A stretch of DNA of 21,392 nt from an uncultured Dysosmobacter sp. (GTDB taxonomy: Bacteria > Bacillota > Clostridia > Oscillospirales > Oscillospiraceae). The DNA is taken from NCBI GenBank assembly GCA_934504065.1, contig CAKSVQ010000025.1:1-21392 (forward strand). Reading direction: 5' to 3'. Below, piece after piece: positions 8,995-16,313 of the stretch. Numbering within the stretch: the first letter of the stretch is position 1; the number at the start of each line of letters is the position of its first letter. Below the pieces are notes generated by a model. It saw only the letters and a program-made list of their open reading frames with translations, ran no database searches and was not told where the DNA came from. The position numbers and the translations under genes are program-made.

Positions 8995-9023
8995 AGTGTA
9001 GCACACCCGCCCCGCCGTGGCAA
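8995..9023 (-). promoter_or_regulatory. Promoter of the MATE gene
   Basis: On the minus strand: -35 TTGCCA (9023-9018), 17-bp spacer, -10 TACACT (9000-8995) with an upstream TGC giving an extended -10. Predicted start near 8988, a leader of about 30 nt. Confidence 0.6.
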
Positions 9024-9060
9024 CCACGAATTTCGGTATGTTTCACCCGCTGGCCGCCGC

Positions 9061-9483
9061 TTAATGCCGGGGGCGGTTCTCATCCGTCCAGTTCTTCGGA
9101 TTCGTGTCGTCCGGGGCAAGGCCCGCAAGGATGGCCTCGTAATAGGCCGCCTTGTCCTCCATGTATTTTACCGTGGCTCTGGCTTCCTCCAACCGCTTGT
9201 AAGCCTCTTCCCGCTGCCTGCGGATGATGGCGTACCGCGCCCGCAGATTTTCCTCCGATCCCTCCAAAAGGCACAGTCGGCAATACTCCTGAATGTCCTA
9301 AAGGGAAGCTCCGCAGCCCTTCAGGCATTGAATGCCCTGCATCCAGTTCACAGACTCCTCGTCGAACACCCGGCGGTTGCCGCCGTCCCGCCTGCACGGC
9401 AGCAGGCCCCTGTCCGTATAAAACCGCAGCGTGTGCTCTGTAACGCCGAACAGCTCCGCCATCTGCCGGATGGTATACTCCAT
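9061..9483 (-). pseudogene. MerR-family regulator interrupted by an in-frame amber codon
   Basis: The frame from ATG 9483 encodes a MerR winged-helix DNA-binding domain: MEYTIRQMAELFGVTEHTLR (1-20) and FYTDRGLLP (21-29), then DGGNRRVFDEESVNWMQGI. Codon 62 is TAG (9300-9298), just after CLKGCGASL. The same frame then continues without a shift as DIQEYCRLCLLEGSEENLRA, followed by the coiled-coil dimerisation helix and a stop at 9061, 140 codons in all. Full-length homologues of this type (AdhR/YyaN-like, often beside aldo/keto reductases) read straight through this position, normally with Glu or Lys. A single base change explains it. The 61-aa product would keep the DNA-binding domain but lose the dimerisation helix. 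It is divergent from the reductase gene at 9606, its likely target. Confidence 0.85.
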
Positions 9484-9506
9484 GACCGTCCCTCCAAAAT
9501 TTCCGC

Positions 9507-9554
9507 TTGACTTCGTGTTACACGAACTTGCGTGTTACACGAACTTGTTAGAAT
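9507..9554 (+). promoter_or_regulatory. MerR-type promoter/operator for the reductase gene, with duplicated operator
   Basis: TTGACT (9507-9512) and TAGAAT (9549-9554) are separated by 36 bp. Within this, the 17-mer CGTGTTACACGAACTTG occurs twice in perfect tandem (9514-9530, 9531-9547). The first copy completes the palindrome TTCGTGT-T-ACACGAA (9512-9526). Removing one copy leaves exactly 19 bp between the boxes, the long spacer that is the hallmark of MerR-activated promoters. An alternative -35, TTGCGT (9528-9533), is 15 bp from the same -10. Confidence 0.6.
9514..9547. repeat. Perfect 17-bp tandem duplication carrying a dyad operator
   Basis: Two adjacent identical copies of CGTGTTACACGAACTTG. 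Each contains CGTGT-T-ACACG. It lies midway between the divergent merR remnant and the reductase fusion. Confidence 0.97.
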
Positions 9555-9605
9555 CATCTTAACATAGAAAACCCGTCTATGCAAATTCGGTCTTGGAGGA
9601 AGAAC

Positions 9606-10838
9606 ATGGAATATTTGACGTTAAATAACGGCGTGCAGATGCCGCTGGTGGGCTTTGGCACATTCATGCTCAGCGGCGAGGTCTGCGTAAGATCCGTCGC
9701 CGCGGCCATCGAAAGCGGCTATCGGATGATCGACACGGCAGAGGCCTACGGCAATGAAAAGGAGGTCGGCGAAGGCATTCGGCAAAGCGGCATGGACCGC
9801 GGAGAACTGTTTCTTGTCACCAAGGTAAACTTCAAATCCTACGAAAACGCGGAGCAGACCGTCATGCAGTCCCTTGCCAACTTACAGACCGACTATATCG
9901 ACCTGCTGCTTCTGCACTGGCCCTTTGCCAACTACTATGCGGCGTGGCGTGCGCTGGAAACGCTGTACGAGGGCGGCAAAGTCCACGCCATCGGCGTTTC
10001 CAACTTTGAGCCGGACCAGCTTCTCGATTTGATCGCCTACAACAAGGTCATTCCGGCAGTGAACCAGATCGAAACCAACCTTTACTGCCAGCGCAGCCCA
10101 GAGCGCGGCTGGATGGACAAAAAGAACGTGGCCCACATGGCCTACGCGCCGCTGGGGCAGGGCAATCGAAATGAAATGTTCAGCGAATCGGCTGTACTGG
10201 CACTTGCCGAAAAATACGGCAAAACTCCGGCGCAGGTCCTGCTCCGCTTCCTGACGCAAAAGGGCATCGCCGTCATCCAAAAGCTGCTATCTGACACAAA
10301 CTGTCATCTCACCCTGTTCGCCCGCCACGCAAAGGATGTGTACGCCGACACGGACCGCATCACCGCAGTCAACGGCGACGCTGGAAATCCCGAAGACCTG
10401 AAAGCGGTCCTGCCCGGGCAGGATGTGGTCTACTGCGCCATTTCCGGCGACGCGCTGCCGCAAATTGCGGAAAATATCGTGGCGGCCATGGAGGAGCGGG
10501 GTGTGGAGCGGCTGATCTTCATGGCTGCCGTGGGCATTTACAATGAGATTCCAGACGAAATAGACGGCGAGGATAATCTGGACAACGAGCCTGCCCAAAT
10601 CCCCAACCGCAGGGCGGCGGATGTTGTGGAAACAAGCAGCCTGAACTACACGATCCTCCGTCCCGGCTATCTGGGCGAGGGCGGCGAGGATGAGTGCGTT
10701 CTCACGTGCAAGGGCGAAGCGGCCAGGGGCTATACCACGCCCATTCCGGCGCTGGTGAAATTCGTGGTGCGGCTCATTCTGAACGAGAACCTCTATGCAA
10801 GGCAAAGCGTCAGCATCACGCGGGACGTCTCTAAATAA
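9606..10838 (+). CDS. Chimeric oxidoreductase: truncated aldo/keto reductase fused to truncated NAD(P)H-binding Rossmann protein
   Basis: 410 aa from ATG 9606, chosen because GGAGGA (9595-9600) lies 5-7 nt upstream; the upstream ATG at 9579 has no such site. Residues 1-224 are an aldo/keto reductase with the full catalytic tetrad Asp43, Tyr48, Lys73 and His104 (LLLHW) and the YAPLGQG segment (180-186). Such proteins are about 275-280 aa and should continue VIPKS plus a tail that binds NADPH phosphate; here the sequence changes at VIQ (223-225). From KLLSDTNCHLTLFARHAK (226-243) to the end it matches NAD(P)H-binding SDR-like (NmrA/YhfK-type) proteins, including IYNEIP (311-316) and LNYTILRPGYL (346-356), but lacks their first beta strand and GxxGxxG loop. 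An in-frame deletion between two adjacent genes is the simplest explanation. Both cofactor sites look incomplete, so activity is doubtful. Confidence 0.82.
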   Translation: MEYLTLNNGVQMPLVGFGTFMLSGEVCVRSVAAAIESGYRMIDTAEAYGNEKEVGEGIRQSGMDRGELFLVTKVNFKSYENAEQTVMQSLANLQTDYIDLLLLHWPFANYYAAWRALETLYEGGKVHAIGVSNFEPDQLLDLIAYNKVIPAVNQIETNLYCQRSPERGWMDKKNVAHMAYAPLGQGNRNEMFSESAVLALAEKYGKTPAQVLLRFLTQKGIAVIQKLLSDTNCHLTLFARHAKDVYADTDRITAVNGDAGNPEDLKAVLPGQDVVYCAISGDALPQIAENIVAAMEERGVERLIFMAAVGIYNEIPDEIDGEDNLDNEPAQIPNRRAADVVETSSLNYTILRPGYLGEGGEDECVLTCKGEAARGYTTPIPALVKFVVRLILNENLYARQSVSITRDVSK

Positions 10839-10844
10839 TCGCAG

Positions 10845-10882
10845 CAAAAACAGACAGGGAGCATGTTTTCGTGCTCTCTGTC
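10845..10882 (-). terminator. Hairpin at the end of the reductase gene; T-run only on the minus strand
   Basis: GACAGGGAGCA (10853-10863) pairs with TGCTCTCTGTC (10872-10882) with one G-T pair. On the plus strand no T-run follows; on the minus strand TG then TTTTT (10850-10846) follows. It therefore fits better as a stop for transcription entering from the right, and only weakly as the reductase terminator. Confidence 0.45.
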
Positions 10883-10890
10883 CGAAATCG

Positions 10891-11028
10891 TCGAACAAGT
10901 GGCTTTGCCACTTGTTCGAGAAGAATCCGCTGCGCTCTGCGCCTCGTTTGGCCGCAATGCGGCCAATTCGACGCTCGCTCCGCGCAAAGTGTTTTCTGCC
11001 ACGCACAGGTCGCGGCAGAAAACTAATT
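10891..11028. repeat. Multi-hairpin dispersed repeat, copy A, left part
   Basis: Homologous to 16591-16731. Stem 1: TCGAACAAGTGGC / GCCACTTGTTCGA (10891-10903, 10907-10919, loop TTT). A conserved linker CGCTGCGCTCTGCGCCTC follows. Stem 2: TTGGCCGC / GCGGCCAA (10948-10955, 10959-10966). Then the linker GCTCGCTCCGCGCAAAGTG. Stem 3: GTTTTCTGCC / GGCAGAAAAC (10991-11000, 11014-11023). The copy is broken by the IS at 11029 and resumes at 12147. Confidence 0.88.
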
Positions 11029-12143
11029 CTTGGATTGTCAAGTTAAGTGCAACACAAGGCCAAAAAAGACCTCAAAGGGAGACTTCCAGTTCAGGCATTT
11101 GCGGGGACGAAAATTAATTTTGTTGACGACATCCGTAAGATACTCAACGGAAACATTATCAAAAGATGTCCCTTTTGGGAAATACTGCCTCAGGAAACCG
11201 TTGGTATTTTCGTTAGTCCCTCTTTGCCACGGTGAACAGGGGTCGGCAAAATAGAATGGAACACCATGCAGGGCAGTGCTTACTTCTCGATGCTTTGCGA
11301 ACTCATGCCCCTGGTCGGGTGTTATGCTTCGTAGCTTCTCGATGGGAATCTGGCCGAACATACGGATCATGGCGTCTCTGACTGCTTCCGAAGAGCCATT
11401 CGGAACCTTGGCCGCCAACAGGTAGCGGCTTTTCCTGTCCACCTGTGTAACAAACCGCGCGCCACCCTTTCGACCTTCTACTGTATCGCCCTCCCAGTGT
11501 CCCAGTTCGCTTCGCAGTTTGGCCGCTTCCGGGCGTTCAGAAATCCCGTGGGGTATCTCATATTGCCCCTGTTTGTTGACTTTTCCGTTCGCTTTGCGCG
11601 GCTTCCCTTTTCTGCGCAGATGGAATGCGCAGCGGTCAGCTTTTCGGATGTGGCTCAGCGCTCTTCCATCCATCAGGCCATTTTTTAAAGCACGATAAAT
11701 CGTGGCAGCGCTGATTTTCAGCGGATTTTTCTCCTGTCTTAACCGATTTTCGATCTCATCTGGCGACCATTCCCTGCAAAGCAGTTCTCGAACGAGTTTC
11801 AGGTTTTCGTCATTCGCTAAAATCGGCTTACAGCCGCAGTTCTTCTTGCTCCGCTTGTAGCGGCGTTGGGCTCTCGATGGGCTATATGGTCTGTGGCTGA
11901 CTTTGTTGCGGATCAATTCCCGGCTGATTGTCGATGGTGCGCGGTTCAATTCTCCCGCGATTTGGCGGATACTCTTTCCCTGATTGATACCCAGGTATAG
12001 ACTTTCTCGCTCTTCTATGTTAAGGTGTTTGTAGTGGATCACAGGGTTTCCCTCCTTCTGGTTGTCCGCAAACACCATTTTAGTGAAGGATTCTCTGTGA
12101 GTCCACTTCTTTTTTCATGTTGCACTTATATTGTAATTCCAAG
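11029..12143 (-). mobile_element. IS30-family insertion sequence inserted in the dispersed repeat
   Basis: 1115 bp. Imperfect terminal inverted repeats of 26 bp (11029-11054 and 12118-12143, 21 of 26 matching) begin CTTGGA and share AAGTGCAACA. A 3-bp duplication, ATT, flanks it (11026-11028 and 12144-12146), within the 2-3 bp range of the IS30 family. The spacer this leaves between the two repeat halves is 12 nt, exactly as in the uninterrupted copy at 16591-16765. It carries one intact transposase on the minus strand and is visibly more AT-rich than its surroundings. Confidence 0.88.
11038..12042 (-). CDS. IS30-family DDE transposase
   Basis: Cuts and joins the ends of its own element. I start it at GTG 12042 (334 aa) because AAGGAGG lies 8 nt upstream and the protein then begins (V/M)IHYKHLNIEERESLYLG, the usual IS30 opening; the ATG at 12078 has no ribosome binding site. 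An N-terminal helix-turn-helix (GKSIRQIAGELNRAPSTISR, about 22-41) binds the ends. The catalytic residues are Asp186 (GHWEGDTVEG), Asp243 (TPDQGHEF) and Glu278 (GTNENTNGFLRQYFP), the last in the classic IS30 motif. It is full length, and its stop codon (11038-11040) lies inside the left inverted repeat. It appears intact and potentially active. Confidence 0.93.
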   Translation of the reverse strand: MIHYKHLNIEERESLYLGINQGKSIRQIAGELNRAPSTISRELIRNKVSHRPYSPSRAQRRYKRSKKNCGCKPILANDENLKLVRELLCREWSPDEIENRLRQEKNPLKISAATIYRALKNGLMDGRALSHIRKADRCAFHLRRKGKPRKANGKVNKQGQYEIPHGISERPEAAKLRSELGHWEGDTVEGRKGGARFVTQVDRKSRYLLAAKVPNGSSEAVRDAMIRMFGQIPIEKLRSITPDQGHEFAKHREVSTALHGVPFYFADPCSPWQRGTNENTNGFLRQYFPKGTSFDNVSVEYLTDVVNKINFRPRKCLNWKSPFEVFFGLVLHLT

Positions 12144-12146
12144 ATT

Positions 12147-12187
12147 TCATCACTTTCACGTCTGCGGACGTGAAACTCTGCGAGGCT
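12147..12187. repeat. Multi-hairpin dispersed repeat, copy A, right part
   Basis: Stem 4, TTTCACGTC / GACGTGAAA with loop TGCG (12154-12175), followed by ACTCTGCGAGGCT. The 34 bases from 12154 to 12187 are identical to 16732-16765. This is the other half of copy A, displaced by the IS. It begins 18 bp beyond the stop codon of the ABC gene ending at 12205. Confidence 0.88.
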
Positions 12188-12204
12188 CTTTCGCAAATAT
12201 TTGT

Positions 12205-14097
12205 TTAGTCCAGCTCCAGCTGCCCGGTATATAGCTGATAGTATCGGCCATGCTGGGCAATAAGGTCGTCGTGGTCGCCCCGCTCAATGATGCTGCCCTG
12301 CTCCAAAACCATGATGGCCTTGGCATTGCGGACAGTGGACAGGCGGTGAGCAATGACAAACACGGTCCTGCCCGCCATCAGGCGGTCCATGCCCCGCTCG
12401 ATCAGCTTTTCCGTCCGGGTATCGATGGAGGAGGTGGCCTCGTCAAGGATCAGCACCGGGGGATCGGCGCAGGCCGCCCGGGCGATGTTCAGAAGCTGCC
12501 GCTCGCCCTGACTGAGACTGCCGCCCCCGCTGGTAAGTACCGTTTGATACCCCTGCGGCAGGTGGCGGATAAAGCTGTCCGCCCCCGCCAGACGGGCAGC
12601 GGCCTCCACCTCTTCCTCCGTGGCGTCCAGACGGCCATAGCGGATGTTGTCCGCCACCGTTCCGGTAAAGAGGTGAGTATCCTGCAGCACCGCGCCCAGT
12701 GAATGGCGCAGGGAGTCCTTGGCAATGTCCCGCACATCGATGCCGTCATAGGTGATGGTGCCGGACTGGATCTCATAAAAACGGTTGATGAGGCTGGTGA
12801 TGGTGGTCTTGCCCGCTCCGGTGGAGCCCACAAAGGCGATCTTCTGCCCCGGCTTTGCGAAGAGGGATACGTCATGCAGGATGATCTTGCGGTCGTCGTA
12901 TCCGAAGACCACATGGTCAAAGCGCACGTCGCCCCGTAGCTCTGTCAGCGTGCCGTCCGGCTTTTTCCACGCCCACGTTCCGGTGGACGCGGCGGTTTCG
13001 GCCAGCGTGCCGTCCGGCTTCTTTTCGGCGCAGACCAGCGTCACCTTACCCTCGTCCACTTCCGACTCCGCCTCCATGACCTCAAACACCCGCTCCGCGC
13101 CGGCCACGGCGGAGAGAATGGTGTTCACCTGCTGGGAAATTTGAGTAATGGGCTGGCTGACCTGCCGGGTATACTGCAAGAAGGCGGCAAGCCCGCCCAG
13201 ATCCCCGGTACGGATGGCCAGCAGCGCACCCACGCAGCAGGTCAGGGCATAGTTGATGTGGCTGAGGTTGCCCATGGCGGGCATCATTGCGCCGGAATAT
13301 GCCTGCGCTCTCGTTCCGGCGTCGCGGTAGGTCTCGTTCAGGCCCCGGAAGCCCTCCTTGGCGGCATCTTCGTGGTTAAAGACCTTAATAACCTTCTGGC
13401 CCTCGATCATCTCTTCAATATAGCCATTCACCGCGCCGATGGCCTTTTGCTGGTCGGCAAAATAGCGGCGGCTGCGGCTGCCGATGACCTTGACCACCCC
13501 CAGCATCACCAGCAGCATCAAGGCGGTGATCCCGGTGAGGATGGGGCTGAGCACCAGCATCATCACGATCGTGCCCACAAAGGTCAGCGAACAGGAGATC
13601 AGGCTGGCGAAGCTGTTGTTCAGCGCCTCGGAAACGGTCTCAATGTCGTTGGTATAGCGGCTCATCAGCTCGCCGTGGGTGTGGGTGTCGAAAAACTTCA
13701 GGGGCAGCTTCTGCATCCGGCCAAAGAGGTCGGCGCGGAGAGAGGCCACCGTGTTCTGCGCCACGTGCACCATGATGCGGGCATAGCCGTAAGAGCACAG
13801 CGCCCCGGCAAGATACACCAGCGCCATCACGCCCAGCATTCTGGCAAGGCCGCCAAAGTCACCGGGCAGGATATAGTCGTTGATCAGCGGGCGGATCAGA
13901 TAAGAGCCCGCCACCGAGCAGGCAGAGCTGACCACCAGCAGCACGACCACCACGCAAAGATGCGCCCTGTACCTCCCCAGATAGCGCATCAGCTTGCGCA
14001 GCGTGCCCCGAAGATCTTTGGGCTTGCGGAAGCCCCCTCGGGGACCGCCGGGGCCTCCCGGCCCCCGTCCCGGGCCGCGTCTTGTATTCTCAGCCAC
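12205..14097 (-). CDS. ABC exporter half-transporter with the competent ATP site (second subunit of heterodimer)
   Basis: 630 aa: a Gly/Pro/Arg-rich N-terminus (1-27), six-helix membrane domain (about 45-335), then a nucleotide-binding domain. Walker A GSTGAGKT (424-431), signature LSQGE (528-532), Walker B VLILDE (548-553) with the catalytic Glu553, and switch His584 are all present. It overlaps the upstream ABC gene by 8 bp. Paired with that subunit, whose ATP site is degenerate, it matches the layout of heterodimeric multidrug exporters (BmrCD, LmrCD, TM287/288). The linker between domains (345-390) is about 40 residues longer than usual and contains KKPDGTLAE and KKPDGTLTE (359-367, 378-386) from an in-frame duplication. 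The substrate is unknown; drug or lipid export is inferred from the MarR partner. Confidence 0.94.
   Translation of the reverse strand: MAENTRRGPGRGPGGPGGPRGGFRKPKDLRGTLRKLMRYLGRYRAHLCVVVVLLVVSSACSVAGSYLIRPLINDYILPGDFGGLARMLGVMALVYLAGALCSYGYARIMVHVAQNTVASLRADLFGRMQKLPLKFFDTHTHGELMSRYTNDIETVSEALNNSFASLISCSLTFVGTIVMMLVLSPILTGITALMLLVMLGVVKVIGSRSRRYFADQQKAIGAVNGYIEEMIEGQKVIKVFNHEDAAKEGFRGLNETYRDAGTRAQAYSGAMMPAMGNLSHINYALTCCVGALLAIRTGDLGGLAAFLQYTRQVSQPITQISQQVNTILSAVAGAERVFEVMEAESEVDEGKVTLVCAEKKPDGTLAETAASTGTWAWKKPDGTLTELRGDVRFDHVVFGYDDRKIILHDVSLFAKPGQKIAFVGSTGAGKTTITSLINRFYEIQSGTITYDGIDVRDIAKDSLRHSLGAVLQDTHLFTGTVADNIRYGRLDATEEEVEAAARLAGADSFIRHLPQGYQTVLTSGGGSLSQGERQLLNIARAACADPPVLILDEATSSIDTRTEKLIERGMDRLMAGRTVFVIAHRLSTVRNAKAIMVLEQGSIIERGDHDDLIAQHGRYYQLYTGQLELD
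12946..13020. repeat. 18-bp direct repeat inside the ABC linker
   Basis: CAGCGTGCCGTCCGGCTT occurs at 12946-12963 and 13003-13020, 57 bp apart, a multiple of three. It encodes the repeated KKPDGTL motif in the interdomain linker. Confidence 0.95.
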
Positions 14098-15826
14098 CGA
14101 TGCTCACTCCTTCCTGTTGGGATTCATAGACCTCGCGGTAGATCGCGCAGGTCTTCAGCAATTCTTCATGGGTGCCCTGGGCCGCCACCGCGCCGCCGTC
14201 CATCACAAGGATCACATCGGCGTCCATCACCGAGGTCACCCGCTGGGCGATGATCAGCTTGGTGGTGTCCGGCAGCAGCTCCCGGAACGCCTTGCGGATC
14301 TTCGCGTCCGTGGCGGTATCCACCGCGCTGGTGGAGTCATCCAGGATCAGCACCTTCGGGCGCTTGAGCAGCGCCCGGGCGATGCACAGCCGTTGTTTCT
14401 GCCCGCCGGAGACGTTCACACCGCCCTGCCCCAGGTCGGTATCCAGCCCGTCGGGCATCCGCTCCAGAAACTCGTCGGCGCAGGCGGCGCGGCAGGCCTG
14501 CCACAACTCTTCCTCCGTGGCGTGCTCATCGCCCCAGAGCAGATTTTCCCGGATGGTGCCGGAAAAGAGGGTGTTCTTTTGCAGCACCACGCTCACGCTG
14601 TCGCGCAGGTGCTCCATGGTATAGTCCGCCACAGGCCGTCCGCCCACCTGCACCGTACCCTTCTGCGCCTCATACAGCCGGGGGATCAGGCTCACCAGCG
14701 TGGTCTTGCCACTGCCGGTGCCCCCCAGAATGCCCACGGTGGCGCCGCTGGGAATGTGCAGAGACACATCCTGCAGCACCCACTCCGGGCTGCTCTCATG
14801 ATACTTGAAAAACACATGGTCAAAGTCGATGCTGCCGTTTTCCACCGTTGCGTCGGCCTTGGCCACAGCGTCCGTGATGGCGGGGCGCTCCTCCAGCACC
14901 TCCACGATGCGGCGGGCGCAGGCGATGGAGCGGGTCATCATCATGAACATCATGGACACCATCATCAGCGACATCAAGATCTGGGTAATATAGGTGAAAA
15001 AGGCCGTCAGGTCGCCCACAGGCAGCGTTCCGGCATAGACCATCTTGCCGCCGAACCACATCACCGCGATAATGGTGCTGTAAATGATCAGCATCATCAC
15101 CGGCATATTGATGACCACCATGCCGAAGGCCCGCATGGAGCTTTCCTTCAAGGCGTTGTTGCGCCCCGCAAACTTCTCTTCCTCATGGCCCTCCCGGACA
15201 AAAGACTTCACCACCCGGATGCCCGTGAGGTTTTCCTGCACCACCAGATTCAGCGCATCCGTGCGCTCCTGCAAAGACCGGAACAGCGGCCCCGCCTTGG
15301 TGAGGATCACCGCGATGAACACCGCCAGAAGCGGAATGGCCACCAGAAACACGTTGCTAAGCTGGCGGCTCAGGCGCATGGACAGCACCAGCGCCGCCAC
15401 CAGCATCACAGGTGCCCGCACCAGAAGCCGCATGCCCATCATCAGCGTCATCTGCATATTGTTCACATCGTTGGTCAGCCTGGTCACCAGCGACGCGGTG
15501 GAGAACTTTTCAATGTTGGAAAAGGCAAAGCTCTGGATGTGCTCATACTCCGCCCGGCGCAGATTGGCGCCGAAGCCCTGCCCGGCAATGGAGGAAAACA
15601 CCGCACTGCCCACACCAAAGCTCAGGGACACCAGCGCCATGCACGCCATCAGTGCGCCCTTGTGCAGGATATAGCTTTGGTCCCCGGTCTCAATGCCGAT
15701 GTTGACGATGTCCGCCATCACCAGCGGGATCAGCAGCTCGAACACCGCCTCCGCCGCGCTGCACACCACGCCGCAGGCGATCCACTTGGAATACGGCCTC
15801 ATATGGGGCCAGAGTTTTTTCATCAT
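14090..15826 (-). CDS. ABC exporter half-transporter with degenerate ATP site (first subunit of heterodimer)
   Basis: 578 aa: six-helix membrane domain (about 15-300) and nucleotide-binding domain. Walker A GGTGSGKT (368-375) and signature VSGGQ (472-476) are intact, but Walker B ends VLILDD (492-497), so the catalytic Glu is Asp497, and the switch position reads IIAQR, with Gln528 for His. Both changes are the known signature of the non-hydrolysing subunit in heterodimeric exporters such as TM287/288 and BmrCD. Its ATG overlaps the marR stop (ATGA, 15826-15823), and its own end overlaps the next ABC gene by 8 bp, so all three are translationally coupled. It should pair with the 12205-14097 product to export drugs or amphiphiles. 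Confidence 0.95.
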   Translation of the reverse strand: MMKKLWPHMRPYSKWIACGVVCSAAEAVFELLIPLVMADIVNIGIETGDQSYILHKGALMACMALVSLSFGVGSAVFSSIAGQGFGANLRRAEYEHIQSFAFSNIEKFSTASLVTRLTNDVNNMQMTLMMGMRLLVRAPVMLVAALVLSMRLSRQLSNVFLVAIPLLAVFIAVILTKAGPLFRSLQERTDALNLVVQENLTGIRVVKSFVREGHEEEKFAGRNNALKESSMRAFGMVVINMPVMMLIIYSTIIAVMWFGGKMVYAGTLPVGDLTAFFTYITQILMSLMMVSMMFMMMTRSIACARRIVEVLEERPAITDAVAKADATVENGSIDFDHVFFKYHESSPEWVLQDVSLHIPSGATVGILGGTGSGKTTLVSLIPRLYEAQKGTVQVGGRPVADYTMEHLRDSVSVVLQKNTLFSGTIRENLLWGDEHATEEELWQACRAACADEFLERMPDGLDTDLGQGGVNVSGGQKQRLCIARALLKRPKVLILDDSTSAVDTATDAKIRKAFRELLPDTTKLIIAQRVTSVMDADVILVMDGGAVAAQGTHEELLKTCAIYREVYESQQEGVSIGG

Positions 15827-16284
15827 AGGTTTCGATCCTCCTCCAGATTCCCGATCACACGGATCAGCAGCGCCCGCAGCGCAGTGACCTCCTCTGTCGT
15901 CAGTCCCCGCACCATCATCTCCTCGCCCTGCCCGAAGGTGGCGCTGATGCTGCTTTGCAGCCGCCGCCCCTTTTCCGTCAGGCTCACCCGCTTTTGCCGC
16001 TGGTCCGCCGGGTCGGCGGCGCGCAGGATCAGGCCCTTTTCCTCAAGGCGCTCTAAAATGCCGTTGGCCGTGGGGGGCTTGACCCGCAGATGCTCCACCA
16101 CCGCCCGCTGGGGCGTGGGCTTTTGCTGCCCGCCCAGATACAGCAGCACGTGGGTCTGGGCCGGGGTCACATCAAAGCGCCCAAGGCGGGCGTCCATCCG
16201 TTCCCGGGCAAGGTGCGCCGCATGGCCCAGCAGCGGCCCCAGCGGCGCGTTTTCCCAGCCAAGTCTTTCACATGGGTGTTCCAT
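15823..16284 (-). CDS. MarR-family repressor of the ABC exporter operon
   Basis: 153 aa, normal for MarR, a dimeric winged-helix regulator released from DNA by phenolic or drug ligands. The helix-turn-helix and wing are in VTPAQTHVLLYLGGQQKPTP (39-58), RAVVEHLRVKPPTANGILER (60-79) and the wing DPADQRQKRVSLTEKGRRLQ (91-110), whose D-R...K...LT-G pattern is diagnostic. GGAGGA lies 6 nt before the ATG at 16284. It is the first gene of the operon and shares 4 bp with the first ABC gene. Two identical operator-like repeats overlap its promoter, so autorepression of the whole operon is likely. Confidence 0.94.
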   Translation of the reverse strand: MEHPCERLGWENAPLGPLLGHAAHLARERMDARLGRFDVTPAQTHVLLYLGGQQKPTPQRAVVEHLRVKPPTANGILERLEEKGLILRAADPADQRQKRVSLTEKGRRLQSSISATFGQGEEMMVRGLTTEEVTALRALLIRVIGNLEEDRNL

Positions 16285-16313
16285 GATACGTCCTCCGTTT
16301 CCCCTTCTTAATA

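Noticed and set aside
9061..9267. Separate 68-aa gene starting MEGSEENLRA
   Set aside because: It is in the same frame as the MerR N-terminus and continues its coiled-coil domain; it is the downstream part of the interrupted gene.
10853..10882. Classical terminator for the reductase fusion
   Set aside because: No T-run follows on the plus strand; the T-run is on the opposite side, so I list it only as a weak minus-strand terminator.
10793..11041. Small minus-strand ORF in the repeat encoding FCRDLCVAENTLRGAS, with a relative (FCRDMCVAEHTLRGAS) at 16486-16737
   Set aside because: The similarity is that of the DNA repeat itself; substitutions preserve base pairing in stems rather than protein sequence, and no ribosome binding site precedes either ORF.
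12042..12078. ATG 12078 as the transposase start
   Set aside because: AAGGAGG lies inside that extension, 8 nt before GTG 12042, and the family's usual N-terminus begins at the GTG.
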